Source of the DNA: JACNIZ01 sp964344765
GTDB lineage: Bacteria; Planctomycetota; UBA1135
Length of the DNA: 64,000 bases
Assembly: GCA_964344765.1 (NCBI GenBank)
Contig: CAYFOM010000004.1
Span: 1 to 64,000, forward strand
Direction: 5' to 3'
Part shown: piece by piece, positions 7,755 through 16,879 of the stretch
Position numbering within the stretch: the stretch's first letter is position 1
Layout: each line of letters starts with the position of its first letter
Position numbers and translations under genes: made by a program
Notes under the pieces: generated by a model
What the model saw: only the letters and a program-made list of their open reading frames with translations
What the model was told of the DNA's origin: nothing
Databases searched by the model: none

Positions 7755-9358
7755 TCCCGCAATTGATGGAAGCCACCTGGGCAGCCTTCGCAGGTCAGCC
7801 TGGTGTGAACCTGGAGGGTGACCATGTTGAGTTCTCTCCAGGCCCTGTGCTTCCTTGTGTGGTTGGAGTTCAAGGGCAGAAGTTGAGCTGGAATAGCATT
7901 CCGTCGCTACCGGCGTCGCCCTCCGCTGGTGAGGCATTGACACTCTTTGATATTCCCTGGCCTATTCACGGAGATCAATCGCGGCTGAAATTCGGAGCTT
8001 CAAATACACCGACTACTGTCAGGTTCCATGGATTACGACCGCGTGCAGGGGAGGTCGATCGTGATGCAGACGCGCGTGAACAGTGGCTCATTTGGCAGCT
8101 TCAACGCTATGCGGAGCTCGCAGAATGCGAGGTTGATAGCGGTGGCTTTGTCTCAGATCTTGATGCCAAGGTGCCGGGTGGGTCTCGTCGGGCTTGGCGA
8201 GCAGTTGAGCATTATTGGCAAATTGGTGGCGAGGAGGCTGCAGAGCTGGCTTTGATCGTAAGGGTGGCTCAAGACGATCGCTTTGTCTCGGCACTGCGAT
8301 CGATAGAGAGAGGCCCAAGGCGCATGCTGCTCCGCCAACAAGAGATGGTCAAGATTTCGAGAATCCAAGAGATGGATGCGGCAACGTTGCGTGCGTATTC
8401 GCAAGCTCCAGGCAGTAATGCCGTTCAAAAAGCAGGCTCAAGGCAAGAGCTTTTGGCAGTGGTGCGGAGGGACACTGTCGACCTTGTCGAGAACAGAATC
8501 CTTCGCTGGGTTGCTACGCGTCTTCGGCGAATGGCGGAGGCATACTCCAAGCGGAACGCTAGGTTTAGCGGCAGTTATCGAGTAAAGCGAGTACGTCAAC
8601 TCCGTCAGCTTTGTATTTCTATTCTAGAAAGCCCACGATTGACAGAGGTTATTGATCTTCCTCACCATATCGACTCTCCTACTTACTGCTTGCAGTTTGA
8701 GCATAGATACCGGCTTCTATGGTCGACGTACCGACTCTTGCGTCGGCAGGAGCGATTGGAGGACGATGCCTGGCAATGGCAAACAAGGCTTTGGGCGACT
8801 TCAGCACGTGTGATTTTCGGAGCCATGATCTCCGGTTTAGATGGTTGGCTTGAAAAGCCAGAATCGACAGTTTTCTTCCATAGGGAGGGCGTTGGAGGGT
8901 GTTGGGTCTATGGACCATCAACACCTGGTCCGTTCGAATCTCGATTTGGCCGTTGCCACGTTGTTGACCTACAGAATGTCTGTGAAGTTGAGGCTACGCG
9001 TGAGAAACTTCCGGGTGCGGCAGTAAGCTCCGGAGCAGATTGGCTTCTTGTTTGGCCGGAAAGTAAACGGATCATGCCCTTATGGACAGGCGTTGCCTCG
9101 GGCGCGGTTTCACTTAACAGTAATACGCTAAAGGCAAACGAACTCACAAACCGTTTTCATGAGCTAGACAAACGGACCGACTGGCGTTGGGGCGGAATAC
9201 TTTTAATTGCGGAGCCAGATCAGTTAGCGCAGGATTGCGAGATCGTGCAGTCATTTGATGGCGTCGTCGCAGTTCAGGTGCCAATGGACCTTCACGCATG
9301 TTGGGAAGATGTCAAAGCGGGCTTCGAGCTCGCGTTGGAGGACCTGCACTATGACTGA
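7751..9358 (+). CDS. DUF2357/McrC-like partner protein
   Basis: This 535-residue protein starts inside the stop of the McrB-like gene (ATGA). The central region contains RRDTVDLVENRILRWVATRL (about 236-255) followed by LQFEHRYRLLWSTYRLL (about 316), which match the pattern of DUF2357 proteins (a D.xEN.. helix, then YR.lw..y..L). In known systems these pair with McrB-like ATPases and often end in a PD-(D/E)xK nuclease. The C-terminal part here keeps a strand order like that fold (GADWLLVWPESKRIMPLW, about 432), but no E-x-K follows, so the nuclease may be inactive. It is probably the McrC-type adaptor or recognition subunit. The family call is moderately secure; loss of activity is inference. 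Confidence 0.65.
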   Translation: MIPQLMEATWAAFAGQPGVNLEGDHVEFSPGPVLPCVVGVQGQKLSWNSIPSLPASPSAGEALTLFDIPWPIHGDQSRLKFGASNTPTTVRFHGLRPRAGEVDRDADAREQWLIWQLQRYAELAECEVDSGGFVSDLDAKVPGGSRRAWRAVEHYWQIGGEEAAELALIVRVAQDDRFVSALRSIERGPRRMLLRQQEMVKISRIQEMDAATLRAYSQAPGSNAVQKAGSRQELLAVVRRDTVDLVENRILRWVATRLRRMAEAYSKRNARFSGSYRVKRVRQLRQLCISILESPRLTEVIDLPHHIDSPTYCLQFEHRYRLLWSTYRLLRRQERLEDDAWQWQTRLWATSARVIFGAMISGLDGWLEKPESTVFFHREGVGGCWVYGPSTPGPFESRFGRCHVVDLQNVCEVEATREKLPGAAVSSGADWLLVWPESKRIMPLWTGVASGAVSLNSNTLKANELTNRFHELDKRTDWRWGGILLIAEPDQLAQDCEIVQSFDGVVAVQVPMDLHACWEDVKAGFELALEDLHYD

Positions 9359-11801
9359 CCTTTTTTGTGTTGACCTTACCTCTCCACAGCCGGCCGCATA
9401 CTGGTGCGAGGGAAAGGTGGAGCCTATATGGCCAGTATTCTGCCTTCCATGGGTCCAAGGTGAGCCGGTTCTGGTTCATGAAGAGGCGAAGAGGCATAGA
9501 AGGTCCAGCTTGTTGGACGCTTGGGAGCATGAAGCGCTGCTCTCGCCCAGTAGGCGGGGAAGGTTTCATTTGGGCGAGGGTTGGTCTTTGATCGGGAGGA
9601 AGCCAGACAGCACAAACCCCTCTAATGCGGTTTTTTCTTGGAAACCGGAAGGCCGGGAACGGGTTGAAGTGTCTTTTCCCGAGGTGATAAAAGCGGTTTT
9701 GGGCCGCTGGGCGTCAAGTGATCGCGCCTTGGCTCTCATCGTCCCGGATGGGCTTGGCCCTGGCCCTCGCCAGGAGATCCTGGACCAGATTAGTGCCGAT
9801 TTCCAGCGAGTTGAACTTGTACCAAGGACAATTGCGGCAGCTGTGAACTGGTGTCAGTCTAAGGAGGCAAGGGTATACGCAGAGACCATTGATTGCGAAA
9901 AGGGCGAACACGTCGCCCACCTTGTTGTGTCCACAACTGCTATGGACTCTTGGGAGGTTGCAGTGGTTCCGATCAGAGTTGAGGGCAATGGAGCCGGGCA
10001 AGACCTGTGTCCCGTGCACGCGCGAGTGCATCACGGATCAGAAATTGGATTGATTGGACTGTGGCAATGGTCACCTGGCACTCTTCCTCACAGCTCTAAT
10101 GGTCAAGCCGACAAGTGGGTTTCATGGCTACTTGGAAGCAATGAACCAGATCGGGCACCCGATGGCCCCGATGAAGTAATGGCCAACCAAAAAGCTTACA
10201 AAAGATGGGCATATCAAGGTGGGTCAGAGGCTAAGAGCTGTGTTAAGGAAATCGAGCGGACTCTCGTTAAACGGCTTCGGTCTTCTACTCCTACATGGTG
10301 GATCCATGTAAGCGGAGTAGACCCTCAAGGGGGGCCTGAGCATGGGTTCGAATTTCTGACCGAGCTCGGTCTTTCCTGCGATTTCTTATCTGACAATGCT
10401 GCTCTTCTTCGGGGTGGCTTCACAGTTCTAAGGGCAATTCTGTCTGGCCGGATTCCGTATTACGAGTCGCTTGCACGAGTCGATCTCTTTACCGAGAGTA
10501 AAAACGAGTTTTTGGATCCAACTGTGTTTTGGAGACCGCTGATTGAGGAAGGTGAAGTGCCGGCCGGAAAGGTTTATCGATCCCCTTTCCCAATTCGAGA
10601 TATTGCCCTTAAAGCCGGCGATAAACAAGGGGTGAAACTCCTTATCAGAAGCAACCGTCGGGGAGGTTACTCCTTCGGCCAGAAGGAGGTGAGTGAAACA
10701 GTCTCAATTGAGACCGATGAGCCCCTTCGGATATCGGCGCAAATGCGGCCCGGACAAGGGTTGCTAAGGTTTGATATTGAATCCCAAACTCCAGGATTAT
10801 TCTCGGCATCTGTTCGTGAGTCTGAAACTACTGATGCCAAGGAGCCCACAATTACTTACAGTTGGCCACCAGGATCAGCCTGGGTTCTTGCGCATCCTGA
10901 TTTATCTCAGAGGGTGACGCGTGCAGTTGAAGACTTGATTGCAACTCCACCATCCGTCGCCACGTCGCGAGATTTGAAAATTGTGAGAGATCTTCACAAT
11001 TCATGGAAGACTCGCCAATCAGCGGAGCAGGTTGTGGGCAGCATAGATCTACAAAGCTTTGACTACCCACGTGATTTGATTGCTGAGGAGTTCGTTTGGT
11101 TTGGTGCCTTTCCTAGTTCTGACCTCAGAGTTCCCGCAGAAATGGTGGAGCTTATCCGTCGTTACGGAGATTATCTCGTACGCGTTCACCGAGGGCCATT
11201 TGACCAGTGGGCATTGAAGGGTGCCGCGTACTCTGCGAGTTGGCTCCAAATCGCATGTCCAGAGTACTTCTTGAACGATGCTAGGAATAGTCTTTGCGAG
11301 GGCGCCGTAAACGATAGTCAGCTGGCAGTGGTGGGTCAGTGTTTCCATCAAAGGAGGGATTACAAATTATTTTTTGACAGCTTATTGGATGCTATAAAAG
11401 ACAACTATGGGCCTGAGGACAAGTATTGGCTCCGGGCGTACCGAAACTTAATTCGATTCAGGGAGGACGCGCTACACTCCAACGCCTTGCAAAGGAAAGG
11501 GCAGAACCGGATCATGCTGTGGTATATCGAATGCTTCCGTGACGCGATAAACCGACAAAGACGGGAATATCTCATGCAATGCAGCTATCTTGCACCACAT
11601 ATTTTGAAGAGGCGTCGATTCGATCGGGAATTTCTTTCGGAAGAAAACGCAGGGTATGCACTTTTTAAGAAAGTCCTTCAAGATGCAAGGCCTGTTCTCC
11701 GGAATGCCGCACACAAGCAGCACGTTGACGTGGCTTTAGACATGCTTGATCACAAGGGGACAGATGTTGGAATTAAGTCCCTTGCAAGGACAACTAGTTA
11801 G
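9351..11801 (+). CDS. Divergent Hsp70/actin-like ATPase
   Basis: The start is ATG 9351, overlapping the previous stop by 8 bp, giving 816 residues (a longer in-frame extension to 9255 lies inside the upstream gene). The first half follows the Hsp70 nucleotide-binding plan: LALIVPDGLGPGPRQEILDQ then VELVPRTIAAAVNW (about 125-165) mirrors the DnaK strand-helix with NEPTAAA; a phosphate-2-like strand follows; WWIHVSGVDP (about 315) sits where the adenosine-binding glycines would be; and LLRGGFTVLRAILSG (about 350) matches the GA-rich helix before the p..Y.d segment. A beta-rich part (about 415-490) could be a substrate-binding-like domain, and the last 300 residues are helical. It is likely a chaperone-like or regulatory ATPase of the system. 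Divergence makes this a moderate call. Confidence 0.6.
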   Translation: MTDLFCVDLTSPQPAAYWCEGKVEPIWPVFCLPWVQGEPVLVHEEAKRHRRSSLLDAWEHEALLSPSRRGRFHLGEGWSLIGRKPDSTNPSNAVFSWKPEGRERVEVSFPEVIKAVLGRWASSDRALALIVPDGLGPGPRQEILDQISADFQRVELVPRTIAAAVNWCQSKEARVYAETIDCEKGEHVAHLVVSTTAMDSWEVAVVPIRVEGNGAGQDLCPVHARVHHGSEIGLIGLWQWSPGTLPHSSNGQADKWVSWLLGSNEPDRAPDGPDEVMANQKAYKRWAYQGGSEAKSCVKEIERTLVKRLRSSTPTWWIHVSGVDPQGGPEHGFEFLTELGLSCDFLSDNAALLRGGFTVLRAILSGRIPYYESLARVDLFTESKNEFLDPTVFWRPLIEEGEVPAGKVYRSPFPIRDIALKAGDKQGVKLLIRSNRRGGYSFGQKEVSETVSIETDEPLRISAQMRPGQGLLRFDIESQTPGLFSASVRESETTDAKEPTITYSWPPGSAWVLAHPDLSQRVTRAVEDLIATPPSVATSRDLKIVRDLHNSWKTRQSAEQVVGSIDLQSFDYPRDLIAEEFVWFGAFPSSDLRVPAEMVELIRRYGDYLVRVHRGPFDQWALKGAAYSASWLQIACPEYFLNDARNSLCEGAVNDSQLAVVGQCFHQRRDYKLFFDSLLDAIKDNYGPEDKYWLRAYRNLIRFREDALHSNALQRKGQNRIMLWYIECFRDAINRQRREYLMQCSYLAPHILKRRRFDREFLSEENAGYALFKKVLQDARPVLRNAAHKQHVDVALDMLDHKGTDVGIKSLARTTS

Positions 11802-12266
11802 GGCTCGTTCCGTCCACTGCAAGCTACCGGATTTACTTGGAGAAACCACGTTTGTTGCTTGGTGGTCGTGCCAAAGCCGCATTGGTCATGGCGCGGCACT
11901 GGGCGACATGTCCATGGGTGGGCTTCCTTGGAGGCCATCAACCGATTCCTTGGAATCGAAGAGGTGCCTCTGAGTCTCTAAGATATCTGGCACTAATTTT
12001 CTTGCTGGCTTGTCAAGCAAGCTCTGAGTGCGGGAGGCTGTTTTGCGCTTCTTTCGCCGCTAAATTTTACGAGCAAAAATTAATGGGCAAATCGCCGTTC
12101 CAGGCATCCAATATTCCGACTTAAAGAGCCTTGGCTTAAGGATGAATGTTGCTAGTTTTGGCAACTAATGCCCCGGCATATTCACAGAAAACAACGATGA
12201 GCACTCTCCAATTGTGCAAAATTGATACCGTTACCGCTTAGAGATAGTTCTCAGCCAAATTGAAAA
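11802..12266. other. Non-coding or decayed stretch after the operon
   Basis: There are 465 bases with only short overlapping frames and no recognisable product. Small inverted repeats occur, such as CTTGCT...AAGCAAG near 12002-12022 and GTTGC...GCAAC near 12147-12165, neither followed by a T-tract. It marks the right edge of the low-GC island; no tRNA or obvious attachment repeat is visible. Confidence 0.45.
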
Positions 12267-12719
12267 ATGATTCGAGTTCTTGCCTTGATTCTTTGCACCT
12301 TTGCTGCCTCATGCTCCACAACTTCTGGAACCCTGATTTTTATCGCCGAAGGAAACCCGGACCTCACACCAACCGAAGCACAGGCGGTTTGCTCCAAGTT
12401 TGAGGCGATCGCAACTCTGTCGAGCCAATCTGGTCATAAATTGGAGTTGGCTAGGCTGCCGGAGGATAGCGGGATCATTCGTGAATACGTAGGGTTGTCC
12501 TACGAGGACGAAGACGGTTTCTTTGTTATGGTTCAGCTTCGAGTAGATGGGAACCTGGAAATCCCGGAGGATTACATGGATCAGTTTGCCTCGGATGCTG
12601 GCGCAGCGCTTTCGGTATTGGCCGGAAGAGAAGTGAAAGTAAGAGAGATTTCCTTTGATGAATTTCTTCGTAGGACTCGGGAGGACTACCCGCCAGCTGA
12701 GTCGTTAGCACGGAGGTAG
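12267..12719 (+). CDS. Small putative lipoprotein, unknown function
   Basis: A 150-residue protein with a short lipoprotein signal (MIRVLALILCTFAASC, lipobox AASC with Cys16). The mature part is acidic and mixed alpha/beta, with no enzymatic motif that I recognise. It stands alone, with about 460 bp before it and a small ACTCCC/GGGAGT hairpin (12738-12756, no T-run) after it. It is probably anchored to a membrane facing the periplasm. Confidence 0.7.
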   Translation: MIRVLALILCTFAASCSTTSGTLIFIAEGNPDLTPTEAQAVCSKFEAIATLSSQSGHKLELARLPEDSGIIREYVGLSYEDEDGFFVMVQLRVDGNLEIPEDYMDQFASDAGAALSVLAGREVKVREISFDEFLRRTREDYPPAESLARR

Positions 12720-12858
12720 GTTCGTCTTTGCTCGCCTACTCCCTTGAATCGGGAGTCACGAATTCTGCCCAAACTTGGAACATCTGTCCGCAACCTGGCT
12801 TAATCAGAACTTGTCGCCGATTGACTCGGCATTGAACTTTTGTTGGGATAAATCAACT

Positions 12859-13518
12859 ATGCGCAGCCCCAAATACACAGCTTGGAAGAAAAACCGCAGG
12901 TTTGGAGACATTCACGGCGGGCGGATGCGGTTGAAGTGCACGGATAATATTTTTAATCGGCTGCATAACTTCGCGCGGCCTGGGCCGCAGGATGCCACGC
13001 CGATTTTGATCGAAGATAATCCGTCCAGCGATTACTTCTTCCCGCTTGATGGTGCGGAATGTTTGGAGGTAATTCGGGCATTACCGAAGCGCGATTGGGA
13101 GGGGATCACCCATCTTTGGCTGCGGCGACCGACGTCGAGGGATCGCAAAACCGGCTTTCCATTTGCCGAATTTATCTGCGGCAGCGGTGTGCGGTTGATC
13201 GTGATTTACCCATGGCCGAAGAACTTGCGCTGGGACTGGGGGCGGAGGCGGCCGAAGGGGAAGATCATCAATGAATTGAAGAAGTTTGGAGCCGAAGTGT
13301 TTGCTGAGAAGGGGCTGTGGTACACCAAAATCTCGCGCGACGGTGCGCGTCAATTTTTGGTGCAGTCCATCTTCCATCAGGTCGGCTATCACGTGGATTG
13401 GTACTACCGCAAATGGACCGAAGCCAACCGACAAGCCGCCCACAATTGGGCGGATCAATACGCCATGTGCTTCACCCGCGAAGGCGAGGATGTCCTGGAC
13501 CGCTTAGATCAAGGTTAA
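12859..13518 (+). CDS. Conserved-looking hypothetical protein
   Basis: The frame opens at TTG 12775, but the ATG at 12859 is the more credible start (219 residues, MRSPKYTAWKKNRRFGDIHG). The protein is rich in Trp, Arg and aromatic residues, has no signal peptide or membrane segment, and carries motifs such as HLWLRRP, WDWGRRRPKG and HQVGYHVDWYYRKWTE near the C-terminus. I do not recognise the family. The dense aromatic/basic pattern suggests a conserved cytoplasmic protein rather than a chance frame. Confidence 0.65.
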   Translation: MRSPKYTAWKKNRRFGDIHGGRMRLKCTDNIFNRLHNFARPGPQDATPILIEDNPSSDYFFPLDGAECLEVIRALPKRDWEGITHLWLRRPTSRDRKTGFPFAEFICGSGVRLIVIYPWPKNLRWDWGRRRPKGKIINELKKFGAEVFAEKGLWYTKISRDGARQFLVQSIFHQVGYHVDWYYRKWTEANRQAAHNWADQYAMCFTREGEDVLDRLDQG

Positions 13519-13580
13519 ATCCAACCTGCCCAATAATTGACAGCACCTTCGGCCCAACGTAGGGTGAGAGTTCATTAAAC

Positions 13581-15254
13581 ATGAAATCATTCGCTGTTCT
13601 CCTCACCCTCACCCTGCCCGTTTCCATTACCCAAGCGTCCACCGCTCAAACCATTGGCGGCGGCTCGGACGTCATCCTTCGCTGGGATGGGTGGGTTGCC
13701 GGCCTTGAATTTGGTTATGCGATCGCCGCTGCCGGAGACCTCAACTCCGATGGCTACCCCGATGTCATCTGCAGCTCGATCGAAGCCAATCGAAACGGAT
13801 TCAATTCGGGTGGGGCGGTCGTAATTTCCCCCTATACCGGAACCCTATTGTTTGAATGGTTCGGTGCTGCTTATCGCGATGGTTTTGGAAGCAGTGTCGC
13901 GGGTCTCGGCGACATCAACGGTGATGGGGTGGATGATGTCATCATCGGGGCAAGCGAGACCGATATCGGAGGCATGTAAAATGTCGGAACGGCATATATC
14001 TATTCCGGTGTGGATGGAAGCTTGCTGTTTACGCAGCAAGGAGAGACTGAAAATGAATACTTCGGGAATTCCGTCGCAGGATGCCAGGACATGGATGGCG
14101 ACGGAATCAACGACTATCTAGTCGGCGGGTTTAACGGGAACAGTGGTGGAAGCTATAAGGGGCGGGCTTATTTGTACTCAGGGAGCACCGGCGCGGAAAT
14201 CTTTCAGTGGGAGGGCGCTAAAGGTGGAGATGCATTTGGCGTTCAAGTCGCCGGAATTGATGATTTAAATTCGGATGGAGTTCCGGACATCATTATCGGC
14301 GCCCGCGGTGCCGACTCAAATTCCATGCAGCAAAACGGTGCGGTTTACGCGTACTCAGGCGCCGACGGCACTCTGATCTATCGAGTCGATGGAGATGTAA
14401 ACCAATCCGACTTCGGCTCTAGCTTGAATCCCCTAGGTGACGTAAACGGCGACTCCATCGCCGACATTATTGTCGGAGCTCCGCGTTCCAACAACTCTAA
14501 GGGAATCGCATACGTGATCTCCGGGGTCGATGGATCCATCGTTCATCGACTGTACTCAACCATTAATCATGGATCCATGGGTTCAGCCGTTGACGGCGCC
14601 GGTGACCTGGATTCGGATGGCTTCGAAGATGTCCTCGTTGGCGCCCACGGAGTTGATTCTGGGCGGGTTTACATCTTTTCCGGTGCAAGCGGCGAGTTGA
14701 TGGATTTGAAATACCAATCGGAAAGTGACAACCACTTTGGCTGGAGTGTGGCTGGCCTGGGTGATGTAACTGGCGATGGCTTGCCCAATTTTGCTGTAGG
14801 CGCGCCGAACACCGACCGTCGGGGATTAAGGGATTCAGGAAGCGTAGACCTTTTCGGGGTACGTCCGTTTATGGAATTAAGCACGGATCAGATTTCAGCG
14901 GCAAATGGCGGGTGGATTGATTTCAAACTCGACTTCCCGGAAACGTCCAAAGGCCTTCAGTACAAAATTCTTATTTCGGCAAGTGGCACTGGACCTACCA
15001 CCTATGGGATCCAGATTCCGCTCACTCTGGATGCGTTGGTTCAAGATACTTTCAATGGCGCTTATCCGGTACCCAGCCACGGTCGGATGCACGGCAATTT
15101 GAATTCCGACGGTGATCGGAGGGCGTGGATGGATATTCCATCAGGCTTGCCGCCGTCGTTAATCGGATCGACCCATTACTTTTGTGCAATTGCTCACTCA
15201 GTTGGAGCGCTTCCGAGCGTTTGCTCGGTCGCTCAAGGCGTAATCATTCTTTAA
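13581..15254 (+). pseudogene. FG-GAP beta-propeller secreted protein interrupted by an in-frame stop
   Basis: A signal peptide (MKSFAVLLTLTLPVSITQAS) is followed by repeated FG-GAP units such as GLGDINGDGVDDVIIGAS, with Asp/Asn-rich Ca-binding loops. TAA at 13977-13979 (codon 133) stops the frame, yet the same frame continues directly with NVGTAYIYSGVDGSLLF and several more repeats to a C-terminal beta-domain ending at 15254; together 558 codons. No frameshift is needed, so one base change explains the break. An intact relative lies at 45998-47725. Such proteins are secreted propellers, probably adhesive or structural. A downstream start at GTG 14010 would lack a signal peptide. A sequencing error is possible. 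Confidence 0.8.
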
Positions 15255-15310
15255 TTCGCACCATTTCGGTCGCCAACTTTCCCGGGGCAAAATTTCTTGT
15301 CCCGGGAGGC

Positions 15311-16873
15311 ATGAATTTCCGTTTGGGATCCAATGGCCTGGAAATCCTAGGCAAACATTGTTTCAAACTCATGCCCAATCTCATCCACCAAACAGCCCGC
15401 ACTTGGACCCAGTCCGATCCGGCGATCCCCAGCCCGGTGGCCAAGCAGTTGGCCGCTTTCCCGATTTTCCAAGACCTCACCGACGCCGACCGCAGCTTTC
15501 TGGCCGCCGTTGGAACGGTTCGTGCCCTGGACAAGGGAGCGGTCATTCCGCTTTCTCTAGGCGAAGACGCGGCGATGATGGTCGTGCTGGCCGGCGCGAT
15601 GCGCATCGGCTCCAAGCGGCCGCAAGATGACGACCGCATTCTTGATGCCGGCGAAGTCGGTGGGTTGTCGGCATTGGTCGGATCCAACGGGCGCTGGCGG
15701 TCGCAATGCCTGCAACCGGCGCTCACCACAGCTCGTGACAACAGCGAAGTCCTGCTTATACCGCTCCGAGCACTTCGCGCTCGCTGCGCATCGGCGCCGG
15801 CGTTGGCCGCGCGGATTTACCGCATGTGCGCTCGAGCCTTGGCCGATCGGTCGGAGGTGGCGCGCAAAATGCCGTCGGACTTGGGCGCGATGTGGGCGGC
15901 CATTCATGATTTTCAAATGGCTTTGCACAACGCCGAGCGCGGTGCGCTGGAGAACTCAGGCGAGGTGCCGGAGGAGTTGTCGATTACCGTGCGCAAGGGT
16001 TTCCGGCGCGTGGTGATGCATTTGCACGCATCCTTGGGTCCAAAAAGCGGCCGCAGCAGCGCCGAGCGCGACAGTTTGGGTCATGAAGTGCAGCGAGCCG
16101 TCTTGCCGTACCTATTGCTGACCGATACGTCGGAGCGTTTGTATTCCAAACCCCGCGGATACGCCGGCGACGCGGTTTCCATTGACGGCATTTACGCCAA
16201 CCAACCATCCGGAGTGGGGCGCTTAGGGCCGCTTTTGGATTGTTGTTTTCTCGACGAACCAGCCGCCCAAGCGGTGCGCAATCGACGCGGATTGCTGCGC
16301 GAGGAAATCGAAGCCGTTTTACGTCGCCACCCTGACCGACAGGTGCAAATCACGACGATGGCATGCGGTCCGGCGCGTGAAGTCTTCGATGTCTTCGACA
16401 ATTTAGACGACATCCATCGCTTGCAAGTTCATCTCATCGACCTCGATCAAAAAGCGTTGGATCAGGTGCAGGCGGAAGCCGTCGAACTGGGAATTCACTC
16501 GCAGCTGCATTTCCACCACGCCGATTTGATCAAACTGTCCTTGGGCCGCCAGCGGCTGGACATCCCGCCGCAAGACTTGGTCTACAGCATCGGATTGATC
16601 GATTACTTCATCGACAAACTTGTGATCAAATTAATGAACTACGGCCATCACCTGCTGCGCCCCAACGGCGAAATGATCCTCGGCAACTTCCACCCCGGCA
16701 ACCCAAACAAAGAATTGATGGATCACGTGCTGGATTGGCGCTTACACCATCGCAGCGAAGATCACATGGACCGGCTTTACCGCGAATCCCACTTCGCACG
16801 AAGCTGCACCCGATTCCGCTTTGAAGAAACCGGCGTGAATTTGTTTGCGACCTGTAGACGCGAGCAGGACTAG
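15311..16873 (+). CDS. Cyclic-nucleotide-binding domain fused to PhcB-like SAM methyltransferase
   Basis: The probable start is ATG 15311 (520 residues) or ATG 15371; the frame extends further up but overlaps the FG-GAP gene. Residues about 45-190 form a CRP-type cyclic-nucleotide-binding domain (FQDLTDADRSFLAAVGTVRA). The C-terminal half is a class I methyltransferase: YSKPRGYAGD, then ITTMACGPAREVFDVF (motif I) and VHLIDLDQKALDQVQ (motif II). The KPRGYAGD block and the following LDCCFLDEPAAQAVRNRR are typical of proteins annotated as PhcB-like 3-hydroxypalmitate methyl ester synthases in Ralstonia-type quorum sensing, but the substrate here is unknown. The fusion suggests methylation gated by a nucleotide signal. 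Confidence 0.75.
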   Translation: MNFRLGSNGLEILGKHCFKLMPNLIHQTARTWTQSDPAIPSPVAKQLAAFPIFQDLTDADRSFLAAVGTVRALDKGAVIPLSLGEDAAMMVVLAGAMRIGSKRPQDDDRILDAGEVGGLSALVGSNGRWRSQCLQPALTTARDNSEVLLIPLRALRARCASAPALAARIYRMCARALADRSEVARKMPSDLGAMWAAIHDFQMALHNAERGALENSGEVPEELSITVRKGFRRVVMHLHASLGPKSGRSSAERDSLGHEVQRAVLPYLLLTDTSERLYSKPRGYAGDAVSIDGIYANQPSGVGRLGPLLDCCFLDEPAAQAVRNRRGLLREEIEAVLRRHPDRQVQITTMACGPAREVFDVFDNLDDIHRLQVHLIDLDQKALDQVQAEAVELGIHSQLHFHHADLIKLSLGRQRLDIPPQDLVYSIGLIDYFIDKLVIKLMNYGHHLLRPNGEMILGNFHPGNPNKELMDHVLDWRLHHRSEDHMDRLYRESHFARSCTRFRFEETGVNLFATCRREQD

Positions 16874-16879
16874 GAACCG

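Noticed and set aside
11837..12124. 95-residue plus-strand frame after the operon
   Set aside because: TTG start, no ribosome-binding site, composition unlike neighbouring proteins; treated as non-coding.
12738..12756. Terminator after the 12267-12719 lipoprotein gene
   Set aside because: The ACTCCC/GGGAGT hairpin has only 6 bp and no T-run.
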